From Methylotenera_A sp044222005 (GTDB taxonomy: Bacteria; Pseudomonadota; Gammaproteobacteria; Burkholderiales; Methylophilaceae): DNA of 64,000 nt. The position numbers and the translations under genes were made by a program. Positions 8,224-16,239 of this stretch are shown here, piece after piece (within the stretch, counting starts at the first letter, position 1; the number at the start of each line of letters is the position of its first letter). The notes under the pieces were generated by a model. That model was not told the DNA's origin. It was given only the letters and a program-made list of their open reading frames with translations, and did no database searches. Location: NCBI GenBank assembly GCA_044222005.1, contig JBGANY010000003.1, positions 62,001-126,000 on the forward strand, in the 5' to 3' direction.

Positions 8224-9090
8224 GTGTTTTCAACATTCAAAGCTGGTTTATGCGCGCTAGGCTTGATGCTTTATCTGGCATCAGGCTCGGCGCATGCTGA
8301 GGTACTTCCTGTTCCGGCACTAAAGACGCGTGTTACCGATTTAACCCACACGCTTTCACAATCACAGCAAGCGCAGCTGGACGATAAGCTTGCCGCGTTT
8401 GAAAGCAAAAAAGGCAGCCAGATCGCGCTGCTCATCGTCCCCAGTACGCAGCCTGAAGATATTGCCCAATACAGTATCCGCGTCGTGGATAAATGGAAAC
8501 TCGGCCGCAAAAAAGCCGATGACGGCTTGCTGGTGCTGGTGGCAAAGAATGACCGTAAAATTCGTATTGAAGTCGGTTACGGCCTGGAAGGCGCGATTCC
8601 GGATTTAACCGCCAAGCGTATCGTTAGCGAGGTCATCGCGCCCAAATTCAAACAGGGCGATTATTACGGCGGCCTGGATGCGGGTGTAGATAAGCTCATC
8701 GGGCTGGTGGAGGGTGAGCCGTTGCCAGCGCCTGACCGCGCGGCATCCAGCGGCATGGACTTCATGAACTTGCTGCCCATGCTGCTATTTGGCGGGCTGA
8801 TCGCCGGCCTTGTATTGCGCAGCATGTTCGGCACTTTTTTTGGCAGCGCCATAAATGGCGGGCTGATAGGCGCTGTCGTCTGGTTGCTGGGCGTGGCTTT
8901 GGGCAGCGCAGCTATTTTGGGCGTAATCGCGTTTTTTATCACCATGATGTTGGGCAGCCGCGGTATCAACGGCTACGGCGGGAGAGGCTCCCCGGGTGGA
9001 TACAGTGGTGGCTGGAGCAGCGGCGGGGGCGACGTGTTCAGCGGCGGCGGTGGCGGTTTCGGCGGCGGCGGGGCATCAGGAGACTGGTAA
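8224..9090 (+). CDS. TPM-domain membrane protein (YgcG family)
   Basis: Contains a signal peptide (about 1-25, starting at GTG), an extracytoplasmic TPM domain (about 30-155, with LLIVPST and IEVGYGLEGAIPD), two hydrophobic segments (about 180-245) and an extreme glycine/serine-rich tail ending SGDW. This is the usual YgcG architecture, in which the GGG tail is typical low-complexity sequence. TPM domains have been reported as phosphatase-like in plants; bacterial activity is unsettled. It lies 19 bases after lemA and its stop shares a base with the next ATG, so the genes are co-transcribed. Confidence 0.88.
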   Translation: MFSTFKAGLCALGLMLYLASGSAHAEVLPVPALKTRVTDLTHTLSQSQQAQLDDKLAAFESKKGSQIALLIVPSTQPEDIAQYSIRVVDKWKLGRKKADDGLLVLVAKNDRKIRIEVGYGLEGAIPDLTAKRIVSEVIAPKFKQGDYYGGLDAGVDKLIGLVEGEPLPAPDRAASSGMDFMNLLPMLLFGGLIAGLVLRSMFGTFFGSAINGGLIGAVVWLLGVALGSAAILGVIAFFITMMLGSRGINGYGGRGSPGGYSGGWSSGGGDVFSGGGGGFGGGGASGDW

Positions 9091-9599
9091 TGAAGCGACA
9101 AGACCCTATAGCCCGTTTTTTTAAACACATGTTCAGCAACCCGTGGCAGGTCAGGCGCTATTTTTCTGCGATCGCGCTGCACGAAATCCAAAAGGCCATT
9201 GCGGCGAGCGAGAAAAAGCATGCCGGGGAGATCCGTTTTGTGGTGGAGGCGGGCTTGCATCCTTATGAAATTATTTGCAAAAAGACACCGAAAAAACGCG
9301 CGATCGAGCTATTCGGCCGCCTGAACATCTGGGATACCGAACATAATAATGGCGTGCTGATTTACCTGCTGCTGGCCGACCGCGATGTGGAGATTGTGGC
9401 CGACAGGGGAATCGACCGGCATGTTGGACACGATGGCTGGGAAGCGATTTGCCATGAAATGGAGGCGCTGTTCAGGCGTGGCGAGTTCGAAGCCGGCGTT
9501 CTGCATGGCATTGAAAAAATCAGTGCAGCACTGGAACAGCATTTCCCGCTAACGGGCGCGAATAAAAATGAAGTTTCTGACAAGCCTGTTATCCTCTAG
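9090..9599 (+). CDS. Second TPM-domain protein, cytoplasmic form
   Basis: A TPM domain without signal peptide or membrane segment (169 residues). Conserved features are EIRFVVEAGL, NIWDTEHNNGVLIYLLLADRDVEIVADRGI and the C-terminal FEAGVLHGIEKIS. The lemA-TPM-TPM trio is a recurrent proteobacterial arrangement. The start codon overlaps the stop of the preceding gene (TAATG). The 3' end overlaps the next gene by 32 bases in another frame. Confidence 0.85.
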   Translation: MKRQDPIARFFKHMFSNPWQVRRYFSAIALHEIQKAIAASEKKHAGEIRFVVEAGLHPYEIICKKTPKKRAIELFGRLNIWDTEHNNGVLIYLLLADRDVEIVADRGIDRHVGHDGWEAICHEMEALFRRGEFEAGVLHGIEKISAALEQHFPLTGANKNEVSDKPVIL

Positions 9600-10224
9600 C
9601 ATTCTGGTATTGTATTGCAATGCATCGGCGCAGGCCGCGCTGGCAGATGTTTCACGCATTTTTCATCAAACGCCTCAGCTAAACCAGTTTGAAGTATGTC
9701 AGGGCGGCGGCTGTGCCGAGATTTCAAGCACCGCTCTCACTGCCTTGGAGTGGAGTGCTGTGGCTGGGCTATTCAATCATCCAGCCATCAATGCCGAAGA
9801 TGAACGTAAAAAGATCGCACAGGCGATTGGCGTGCTGGAAGATCTGGTTGGACGAAAGGTGGGCACCTCTGCCGACAGGGCGGGCACGTTTGAAAATGCC
9901 AGTTATCCAGGCCAGCAAGATTGCAATGACGAGGCAATCAACTCAACCACCTATATGCGGCTACTGAAACAGCAAGGCTTGATGCCGTTGCACGAAATTG
10001 AAGATATGCGCACGCGCAACTTCTTTGTTACGGGCTGGCCGCATAGCACAGCGGTGATTCGCGAAATTAAATCGGGCGAAAGATATGCGGTAGACAGCTG
10101 GTTTTATGATAACGGCCATGCTGCCACCATTGTGCCTTTTTCTTTATGGAAATCAGGTTATATTCCAGATGACAGCCCGATTGGCAAGGCGCGAACAGTG
10201 AAGACTGGCAACCCGCAAAAGTAA
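9568..10224 (+). CDS. Secreted protein of unknown function with possible Cys-His-Asp triad
   Basis: A protein of 218 residues with a signal peptide (about 1-23). No family is recognised with confidence. Cys119 stands at the head of a predicted helix (CNDEAINSTTYMRLL). His159 (HSTAVIREI) and Asp176 (YAVDSWF) follow on predicted beta strands. Cys-helix / His-strand / Asp-strand is the order of the transglutaminase-like/papain-like fold, so a cysteine hydrolase fold is a reasonable guess. The start lies inside the previous TPM gene with no strong ribosome site, which suggests coupled translation. The gene itself is long and in-frame. Confidence 0.7.
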   Translation: MKFLTSLLSSSILVLYCNASAQAALADVSRIFHQTPQLNQFEVCQGGGCAEISSTALTALEWSAVAGLFNHPAINAEDERKKIAQAIGVLEDLVGRKVGTSADRAGTFENASYPGQQDCNDEAINSTTYMRLLKQQGLMPLHEIEDMRTRNFFVTGWPHSTAVIREIKSGERYAVDSWFYDNGHAATIVPFSLWKSGYIPDDSPIGKARTVKTGNPQK

Positions 10225-10303
10225 GCCGCCTGCGTATTAATTTCGGCTGACTTAATCAGCGTTTACCGTTAAAATTCAGCCTATTTATTGAATTAGAGAT
10301 TTT

Positions 10304-12010
10304 ATGCGCGCCTCCCGATTTTTTATTGCCACCCAAAAAGAAGCCCCTGCCGATGCCGAACTGATTTCGCACAAACTGATGGTGCGTGCCGGCCTGATTA
10401 AAAAGCTCGGCAATGGCCTCTATAGCTGGATGCCGCTTGGTTTGCGCGTATTGCGCAAAGTAGAGGCGATTGTACGTGACGAGATGAACAAAGCCGGCGC
10501 TTTAGAGCTTTTGATGCCAGCCATACAGCCCAAGGAACTGTGGGATGAAACCGGACGCTGGGCGGTGTTTGGCCCGCAAATGCTGAAAATCAAAGACCGC
10601 CATGAGCGCGATTTTTGTTTTGGGCCGACGCACGAAGAGGTGATTACCGACATCGTGCGCCGCGATATCAATAGCTACAAGCAGTTGCCAATCAATTTAT
10701 ATCAAATCCAAACCAAATTTCGCGATGAAATTCGCCCACGTTTTGGCGTGATGCGCGCGCGCGAATTCATGATGAAAGACGCTTATTCTTTTCATACCGA
10801 TTTTGAATCGCTGCAACAGACCTACGCGCAGATGTACCAGACTTACAGTAATATCTTTACGCGGCTCGGGCTGAAATTCCGCGCGGTGAAGGCGGATTCA
10901 GGCGCTATCGGCGGCGAGGGCTCGCAGGAGTTCCATGTGCTGGCGGATAGCGGCGAGGATGCACTGGCATATTGCGAAAATTCGGATTATGCAGCCAATG
11001 TGGAGCTTGCAGAGGCATTGCCAGAAGCCAATACTAGAGCGGCTCCCAGCTATGCTCTAAAAGAGGTCGAAACACCAAAACAAACACAATGCGAAGATGT
11101 GGCGAAGCTGCTTGGAATCAGCATTGAGCGCACGGTGAAGGCGATTGCATTGGTGGCAAATGAGAAATTTTATTTGGCCTTGCTACGGGGCGATCATAAT
11201 CTGAACGAGGTGAAAACCGGAAAAGTGTTGGATGGTTTTAGATTTGCCACTGAAGAAGAGATTCGTGCCAATTTAAACTGCCCGCCTGGTTTTATTGGCC
11301 CGGTTGGCGTGGGCAGCAATGTCACGGTGATTGCAGATAAGACCGTTGCCAATATGAGTGATTTTGTGTGCGGTGCCAATAAGCCGAAATACCATTTGAG
11401 CGGCGTGAATTTTGGCCGAGATTTGCCGGAACCCGGCTTGGTAGCGGATATTCGCAATGTGGTCGAAGGAGACGCCAGTCCGGATGGCAAAGGCAAACTC
11501 AGCTTGTGCCGCGGTATTGAAGTCGGGCATATTTTTCAGCTGCGTACCAAGTATGCCCAAGCCATGAATGCAACGTATCTGGATGAAAATTGTCAATCAC
11601 AAGTGATGGAAATGGGTTGCTATGGCATCGGCGTTTCGCGCATAGTAGGTGCCGCAATTGAGCAGGGAAGTGACGAAAAAGGCATTATTTTCTCGCTGAG
11701 CATGGCGCCATTCGAGTTGGTGATTTGTCCCATCGGCATAGATAAAAGTGAATTGGTGAAAAATACCGCAAATCAATTGTATGAAGATTGCAAAAAAGCG
11801 GGCATGGATGTACTGCTGGATGACCGTGGCGAGCGGCCAGGCGTGATGTTTGCCGAAAGCGACCTGATGGGTATTCCGCATAGAATTGTAGTGGGTGAGC
11901 GCGGGCTTGCCGAAGGCAAAGTAGAATATAAAGCGAGAAATGCAGCTGAGGCACAGAATTTGCTTGTTACTGAAGTCATCGAATTTATTAAATCTGCGAT
12001 AAATGCTTAA
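10304..12010 (+). CDS. proS: Prolyl-tRNA synthetase (bacterial type)
   Basis: Class II aminoacyl-tRNA synthetase that charges tRNA-Pro, 568 residues as expected. The N-terminal catalytic part has motif 1 (GLYSWMPLGLRVL) and motif 2 (FRDEIRPRFGVMRAREFMMKDAYSF). An inserted editing domain (about 225-385) includes KAIALV and FIGPVG and hydrolyses Ala-tRNA-Pro. The GCYGIGVSR motif 3 and anticodon-binding domain close the protein. It overlaps the following lytic transglycosylase gene by 8 bases. Confidence 0.97.
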   Translation: MRASRFFIATQKEAPADAELISHKLMVRAGLIKKLGNGLYSWMPLGLRVLRKVEAIVRDEMNKAGALELLMPAIQPKELWDETGRWAVFGPQMLKIKDRHERDFCFGPTHEEVITDIVRRDINSYKQLPINLYQIQTKFRDEIRPRFGVMRAREFMMKDAYSFHTDFESLQQTYAQMYQTYSNIFTRLGLKFRAVKADSGAIGGEGSQEFHVLADSGEDALAYCENSDYAANVELAEALPEANTRAAPSYALKEVETPKQTQCEDVAKLLGISIERTVKAIALVANEKFYLALLRGDHNLNEVKTGKVLDGFRFATEEEIRANLNCPPGFIGPVGVGSNVTVIADKTVANMSDFVCGANKPKYHLSGVNFGRDLPEPGLVADIRNVVEGDASPDGKGKLSLCRGIEVGHIFQLRTKYAQAMNATYLDENCQSQVMEMGCYGIGVSRIVGAAIEQGSDEKGIIFSLSMAPFELVICPIGIDKSELVKNTANQLYEDCKKAGMDVLLDDRGERPGVMFAESDLMGIPHRIVVGERGLAEGKVEYKARNAAEAQNLLVTEVIEFIKSAINA

Positions 12011-12626
12011 ACAAAATTTACAGAAACTTTGTCTTGTGTTGCTGATAGGCGTGGCATCCTTGTGCCATGCTGGCAATCAGATTGAAGAGCCGCTTTCAAA
12101 CAGCGTTAAGGCGATGATGCAAAAATCAGTCAGTGATTTGGCTTCGCCCAAGCTGGTGTTTGGGAGCGAGATCGAAGGCCAGATCTGGATGAATGAAATG
12201 TCGCAGCGTCTAAAAAAACGCCTTCCGGATCAAGCGTACCGCGAGGATTTTTTAAGATCGGTACATTATGAGGCAACACGTGCCGGGTTAGACCCGCAAA
12301 TGGTCCTAGGGCTGATACAGGTGGAGAGCGGTTTTAAAAAATATGCGGTGTCCAGCGTCGGCGCGCGTGGTTATATGCAGGTGATGCCGTTCTGGGTGAA
12401 GAGCATAGGCACGCCGGATCAGAACTTGTTTAATATGCGGCTGAATTTGCGTTATGGCTGCACGATATTGCGCCATTATATCGACATAGAAAAAGGTGAC
12501 TTATATCGTGCTTTGGGCCGATATAATGGCAGTCTGGGCAAGCCGCAGTATCCTAACCTGGTGCTTGGCGCGTGGCGCAAACACTGGGATTACAGCACAA
12601 AGATCAATCAGGCCTCCCTTAATTAA
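12003..12626 (+). CDS. Lytic transglycosylase (SLT domain)
   Basis: Secreted peptidoglycan lyase of 207 residues. A signal peptide (1-23, cleavage after CHA) is followed by a soluble-lytic-transglycosylase domain (about 85-190). The catalytic Glu108 lies in IQVESGF, followed by the substrate-site motifs GARGYMQVMP and RYGCTILRHY and the terminal RYNGS block. Its start lies in the last codons of proS, so it is probably expressed with it. It resembles the E. coli MltC/EmtA-type catalytic domain but I cannot assign a subfamily. Confidence 0.9.
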   Translation: MLKQNLQKLCLVLLIGVASLCHAGNQIEEPLSNSVKAMMQKSVSDLASPKLVFGSEIEGQIWMNEMSQRLKKRLPDQAYREDFLRSVHYEATRAGLDPQMVLGLIQVESGFKKYAVSSVGARGYMQVMPFWVKSIGTPDQNLFNMRLNLRYGCTILRHYIDIEKGDLYRALGRYNGSLGKPQYPNLVLGAWRKHWDYSTKINQASLN

Positions 12627-12655
12627 TTTCATCCTCCATAAAAACGCTTGTCAAT

Positions 12656-12672
12656 CGCACCAAAATGGGGCT
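12656..12672 (+). promoter_or_regulatory. NtrC-like binding site upstream of DUF1097 gene
   Basis: The 17-base CGCACCAAAATGGGGCT matches the NtrC consensus TGCACCAAAATGGTGCA at 14 positions. It lies about 140 bases before the DUF1097 start, a normal enhancer distance. I found no convincing GG-N10-GC sigma-54 promoter between it and the gene, so a functional role is uncertain. Confidence 0.35.
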
Positions 12673-12809
12673 AGACTGCGCGAAGTCTGCTGATTGAAGT
12701 TGGTGTGGTTCACTGGTTCATCGTAGCTTCGCCAAACTGAAATTACTGGCTGTAATACTCAACACATTATTTTTACAAGAGTTTTACTTTTAATTTAGGG
12801 AGATAAAGT

Positions 12810-13313
12810 ATGTCGAAGTTAACTGCATTAGCTTTAAGTATTGCTGTACTCGGTGGCGTTTGGGCATTTCTGGCGTTAAATCCACTTGCTAGCGTAGCTT
12901 TGGTTTGGGTTGGTTTTATTGCCTGGGGCTGCTATTTCCATACCGGCGGCGACAACGCTGCATTGCAAAAAACAATCGGAGGCATGATCTTTGGCGCTGT
13001 CATGGCGGGCATAGCTTTGTACCTGGTAAGCTCGGGCATGCTGGGTGGTTTAGGCGCTTTGGCTGCACCTGTGATTATTGCCGTGACGGTGTTCCCGCTG
13101 GTGGCTGTAGCAGGTTGCAATTTGCTTTCTGTAGTACCGGCTAACGTGTATGGCTATGCGGCAACTGCTGGTTTGGCGCTTACAGCTGGTACCGCTGCAA
13201 ATGCGACAGCTATGGATATGTCAAACCCTGTGCTGCTGGTGGCGGTTTCAACTGTACTTGGTGCGGTATTCGGTATGGTGTCCGGCAAACTGGCGGGCGC
13301 GCTCGGCAAGTAG
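12810..13313 (+). CDS. DUF1097 family inner-membrane protein
   Basis: Integral membrane protein of 167 residues with five or six hydrophobic segments. It starts from the motif-rich N-terminus WAFLALNPLAS and FIAWGCYFHTGGD, the hallmark of DUF1097 (YcdZ-like) proteins. The family is thought to be membrane proteins or transporters of unknown substrate. The gene has its own GGGAG ribosome site, a 180-base upstream region and a strong terminator, so it is a single-gene unit. An NtrC-like sequence lies upstream. Confidence 0.8.
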   Translation: MSKLTALALSIAVLGGVWAFLALNPLASVALVWVGFIAWGCYFHTGGDNAALQKTIGGMIFGAVMAGIALYLVSSGMLGGLGALAAPVIIAVTVFPLVAVAGCNLLSVVPANVYGYAATAGLALTAGTAANATAMDMSNPVLLVAVSTVLGAVFGMVSGKLAGALGK

Positions 13314-13328
13314 TTTGTTTTGATTTAG

Positions 13329-13368
13329 AAACCGCGCCGGATAGCAAGATATCTGGGCGCGGTTTTTT
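13329..13368 (+). terminator. Rho-independent terminator after DUF1097 gene
   Basis: A perfect 10-bp stem AAACCGCGCC / GGCGCGGTTT (13329-13338 and 13356-13365) with a 17-base loop, running into a T-rich end. It lies 15 bases after the DUF1097 stop and before the convergent secreted-protein gene. Confidence 0.9.
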
Positions 13369-13379
13369 ATTGCCTCGAA

Positions 13380-14261
13380 TTATTTCATGATCTTAAAACC
13401 GTAATACGCACCAAACTCACCTTCGTTTTCCTGATAAATAAACAACATGTTATTGGCATAGCCTAGGCCGTTATAGTGGTTTTGAGCACGCAGTTTCAAA
13501 TCTTTCGGCAATTCGCTCTTTGCGATAAATTTTCCTGTCAGGTCAAACACCAGCGCGGCCTTGTGGTCAATGTCCAGCAGAATCAGTTCCTCACCTTTAA
13601 TGCCGGTATATGCTGCGAATAGATCGCTGACGTCGTCGTGCGCCGCGCCTGCCTTTGCCAAGTCCAGTGTGATTTCACCTAATTTGTCGCGTTGCTTTGG
13701 GTCGACAATAAATACCTTGTCGCTACGTCCCTGTTTTGCGAAATAACGTTGATTTTCGGCGTCATAGGTCGGCATGGTGCCCGCACTGCCAAATGCCGGG
13801 TTAAACTGCATTATTTCACTGGATGAATCAGTAACTTCGCCCGTCTCGCTTAAGTTAATTGAATACAGGCCGGTATTGGGACCAAAGCCAACCTCGCTAG
13901 AAATATTATAGGTGATAGTTTCTAATTTGTCGGTGTTCGGGTTGTAATAAATGGAGCGGTTATCGTAACCAGGCTTGGCAGAATTAACATATTTTCCGCT
14001 GTCGTCATAGGCATGGATTTGCGACTTGGATACCGGCGCCTCAAATTCCGAGCCCATCGGCGCCAGGCCGCCATCCGCAATGTAATAGTGCCTGAGCCCG
14101 GGCACATATGCTACCGTCATCGGGCGCGTAGTCGGTTTTTTGGCGAGCGGGATTTTGATGCCAAGCGCGGCTTCCGTCAGTACCTGTGCCTGTAGTGGGC
14201 TGGTCGTCAGGAATGCAGATGCAATGGTTGTGCTTATCAATAATCGTTTAAATGGTTTCAT
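13380..14261 (-). CDS. Secreted protein of unknown function, beta-propeller-like
   Basis: A 293-residue protein with a signal peptide (about 1-25, cleavage after LQA). The mature part has spaced blocks that read like propeller blades: VPGLRHYYIADGG, SQIHAYDDSGKYV, TGLYSINLSETGEV, DKVFIVDPKQRDK, ELILLDIDHKAALVFDLTGKF and NMLFIYQENEGEFGAYY. There are no catalytic motifs or membrane segments beyond the signal. A periplasmic beta-propeller is inferred from the pattern only; no named family is recognised. Confidence 0.7.
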   Translation of the reverse strand: MKPFKRLLISTTIASAFLTTSPLQAQVLTEAALGIKIPLAKKPTTRPMTVAYVPGLRHYYIADGGLAPMGSEFEAPVSKSQIHAYDDSGKYVNSAKPGYDNRSIYYNPNTDKLETITYNISSEVGFGPNTGLYSINLSETGEVTDSSSEIMQFNPAFGSAGTMPTYDAENQRYFAKQGRSDKVFIVDPKQRDKLGEITLDLAKAGAAHDDVSDLFAAYTGIKGEELILLDIDHKAALVFDLTGKFIAKSELPKDLKLRAQNHYNGLGYANNMLFIYQENEGEFGAYYGFKIMK

Positions 14262-14342
14262 TTAGTAATAAAGTTCCTGATGGTGTTTCTGTCTGGCGTT
14301 GAATTGGAGCGTCTACTTTAGTCATTGCTTTTGCGGCTTTGT

Positions 14343-15371
14343 TCAATCTGCCCTGTCCAATAACATGGCATCGCCATAACTAAAGAATCTGTATTGTTGT
14401 TTTACCGCGTGTGCATAAGCATTTTTAATATGATCAAACCCTGCAAAGGCAGACACCAGCATGAGCAAAGTGCTCTTGGGCAAATGGAAATTGGTGACAA
14501 GTTTATCGACTATTTTAAATGAAAATCCGGGCGTGATAAAAATATCTGTTTCTCCCATGCCCGCCTGTAGCTTGCCAGGCCGTGCGGCACTTTCCAGCGC
14601 GCGCAAACTGGTAGTGCCTACGGCGATAATATTACCGCCTTTGGTTTTGGTGGCTTCAATCATCGCAACCGTTTCGGCCGAGATATGATAAATCTCGCTG
14701 TGCATTTTGTGCTCCGCAATCACGTCGGTCCGCACCGGTTGAAATGTACCCGCCCCCACATGCAAGGTGACATAGGCGATATTGACGCCCTTTGCCTTTA
14801 TTGTGTCCAGCATGGTTTCATCAAAATGCAGCCCGGCAGTAGGCGCAGCCACCGCGCCGGCATGTTTGGCGTACACGGTTTGGTAACGTTCTTCATCATC
14901 GGCTTCAGCTGTGTGCGTAATATAAGGTGGCAGAGGCAAGGCGCCGTATTGTTCCAGTAAATCCAGCACTTTCACCTCGCTCAAAAACCTCACATGAAAC
15001 AAATCGCCATCACGGCCGAGGACTTCGGCTTCAAACGCATTGGCTAATTTAATTTTTGTGCCTGCCTTCGGCGCACGCGAGGCGCGGATATGCGCGAGTA
15101 GGTGATGCGTGTCTAAAACCCGCTCAACCAGCACTTCTACTGTGCCACCTGTGGTTTTGTGGCCAAACAACCGCGCCTTGATGACGCGCGTATCATTAAA
15201 AACCAGCAAATCGCCTGCAGACAAAAAATCAGGCAAATCAACAAACAGTTTGTCTTCTAAGTATCCTGTTTTACCATCTAAGTGTAACAGCCTGCTGGCG
15301 CTGCGCTTTGCGGCGGGATGCTGGGCAATGAGCGTGTCTGGTAAATAAAAATCGAAATCTTGTGTTCGCAT
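14343..15371 (-). CDS. queA: S-adenosylmethionine:tRNA ribosyltransferase-isomerase
   Basis: QueA transfers the ribosyl part of SAM to preQ1 in tRNA, giving epoxyqueuosine at position 34. It is full length (342 residues) with the N-terminus FDFYLPDTLIAQHPA, the central AAPTAGLHFDE, HVGAGTFQPV and TNFHLPKSTLLMLVSAFAG. In many proteobacteria queA is directly followed by tgt-yajC-secDF; here that block lies 30 kb away at 41.9-46.3 kb. The gene is divergent from tRNA-Leu. Confidence 0.97.
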   Translation of the reverse strand: MRTQDFDFYLPDTLIAQHPAAKRSASRLLHLDGKTGYLEDKLFVDLPDFLSAGDLLVFNDTRVIKARLFGHKTTGGTVEVLVERVLDTHHLLAHIRASRAPKAGTKIKLANAFEAEVLGRDGDLFHVRFLSEVKVLDLLEQYGALPLPPYITHTAEADDEERYQTVYAKHAGAVAAPTAGLHFDETMLDTIKAKGVNIAYVTLHVGAGTFQPVRTDVIAEHKMHSEIYHISAETVAMIEATKTKGGNIIAVGTTSLRALESAARPGKLQAGMGETDIFITPGFSFKIVDKLVTNFHLPKSTLLMLVSAFAGFDHIKNAYAHAVKQQYRFFSYGDAMLLDRAD

Positions 15372-15393
15372 AATGCCTTTTGCTTGTTATAAT
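15365..15393 (+). promoter_or_regulatory. Probable sigma-70 promoter of tRNA-Leu
   Basis: TTCGCA (15365-15370) and a perfect TATAAT (15388-15393) are separated by 17 bases. The predicted start is near 15400, about 20 bases before the tRNA. The site overlaps the first codons of the divergent queA. Confidence 0.6.
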
Positions 15394-15420
15394 GTGCGTC
15401 TTCGTTGTAATTATACCTCA

Positions 15421-15507
15421 GCCGGGATGGCGGAATTGGTAGACGCACGGGACTCAAAATCCCGCGTTGGCGACAACGTGCCGGTTCGATTCCGGCTCCC
15501 GGCACCA
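15421..15507 (+). tRNA. tRNA-Leu (anticodon CAA)
   Basis: An 87-base tRNA gene with an encoded CCA end. The acceptor stem is GCCGGGA/TCCCGGC. The anticodon stem CGGGA/TCCCG encloses loop CTCAAAA (anticodon CAA, reads UUG). A long variable arm as in class II tRNAs and a TTCGATT T-loop are present. Confidence 0.97.
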
Positions 15508-15626
15508 CTCGTGTTATTCAAGCGCATTAGGTTTGGACTTGCTTAGGCAAGCGTCAGATTGAAGCCGCAGCATTTGTTACAAAATGTAAATTTTTGCTTG
15601 TTCGTCAAAGTTTTTTATGCTATTTT

Positions 15627-15666
15627 TTGATCTGCGTCAAAATGACGCACGTCAAGAAGCTATAAG
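15627..15666 (+). promoter_or_regulatory. Overlapping FNR-type box and perfect palindrome upstream of the aa3 oxidase cluster
   Basis: TTGAT-CTGC-GTCAA (15627-15640) resembles an FNR/DNR box with one mismatch. It overlaps the perfect 17-base palindrome TGCGTCA-AAA-TGACGCA (15633-15649). A TATAAG -10-like hexamer lies at 15661-15666, placing the FNR-type box near -41 of the predicted start (about 15675), the class II position. A redox-regulated promoter for DUF2244-coxB is inferred, not shown. Confidence 0.45.
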
Positions 15667-15732
15667 CAAAGTTGCGTGTCAAAGAAACTGCAAGCAATTT
15701 TAATTTAAGTTTGCATGACCAAGGGCAAGTGT

Positions 15733-16203
15733 ATGGCAGTGTTCGATTTGGGTTACAAAATCATTGCAAGGCCGAACAATTCGTTATCGCTAGATGGCGG
15801 TATCAGGTTGCTTGCGGCTATGGCGGTTGTAACCTTGCTGATCGCACTGGGATTTGCGCGTCTGGGCGCCTGGATGGTATTACCATTCGCGGGCTTGGAG
15901 CTGGCGGCTTTTGCGTATGCTTTTTACTATGTTTACTTGCATGCGGGTGATTATGAAAGTATCGCCATAGAAGAAGACGAAGTTATAGTGGAAAAGAAAA
16001 GCTATAAAAAATCCAATATAACAGTATTTCAGCGATATTGGACGCAAGTCAATGTGCGCGCTGTGGTAAATAGTCAGGGCAAAAGCGGCCTGTTTATAGG
16101 GTCGCATGGCAAGGAAATTGAATTCGGCAGGCACTTGATTGATGATGAGCAACGTGTTGCGTTGGCAAGAGAGCTAAAACAAAAATTTAGAAATGTAAGC
16201 TGA
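15733..16203 (+). CDS. DUF2244 membrane protein at head of oxidase cluster
   Basis: DUF2244-family integral membrane protein, about 156 residues. It has two adjacent transmembrane helices (roughly 25-65) and then a soluble domain ending in HLIDDEQRVALARELKQ. The family is commonly found beside cytochrome c oxidase genes and its function is unknown. Two in-frame ATGs are possible (15715 and 15733). The second has AAGGG seven bases upstream and gives the usual short N-terminus, so I prefer it. It lies 36 bases before coxB, probably the same transcript. Confidence 0.8.
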   Translation: MAVFDLGYKIIARPNNSLSLDGGIRLLAAMAVVTLLIALGFARLGAWMVLPFAGLELAAFAYAFYYVYLHAGDYESIAIEEDEVIVEKKSYKKSNITVFQRYWTQVNVRAVVNSQGKSGLFIGSHGKEIEFGRHLIDDEQRVALARELKQKFRNVS

Positions 16204-16239
16204 AAAATTTTAATTAAATTTGATTTTGGAGTGAGCGTT

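Noticed and set aside
15541..15560. Hairpin CTTGC-TTAG-GCAAG after tRNA-Leu as terminator
   Set aside because: Five-base stem with no T run; too weak to call.
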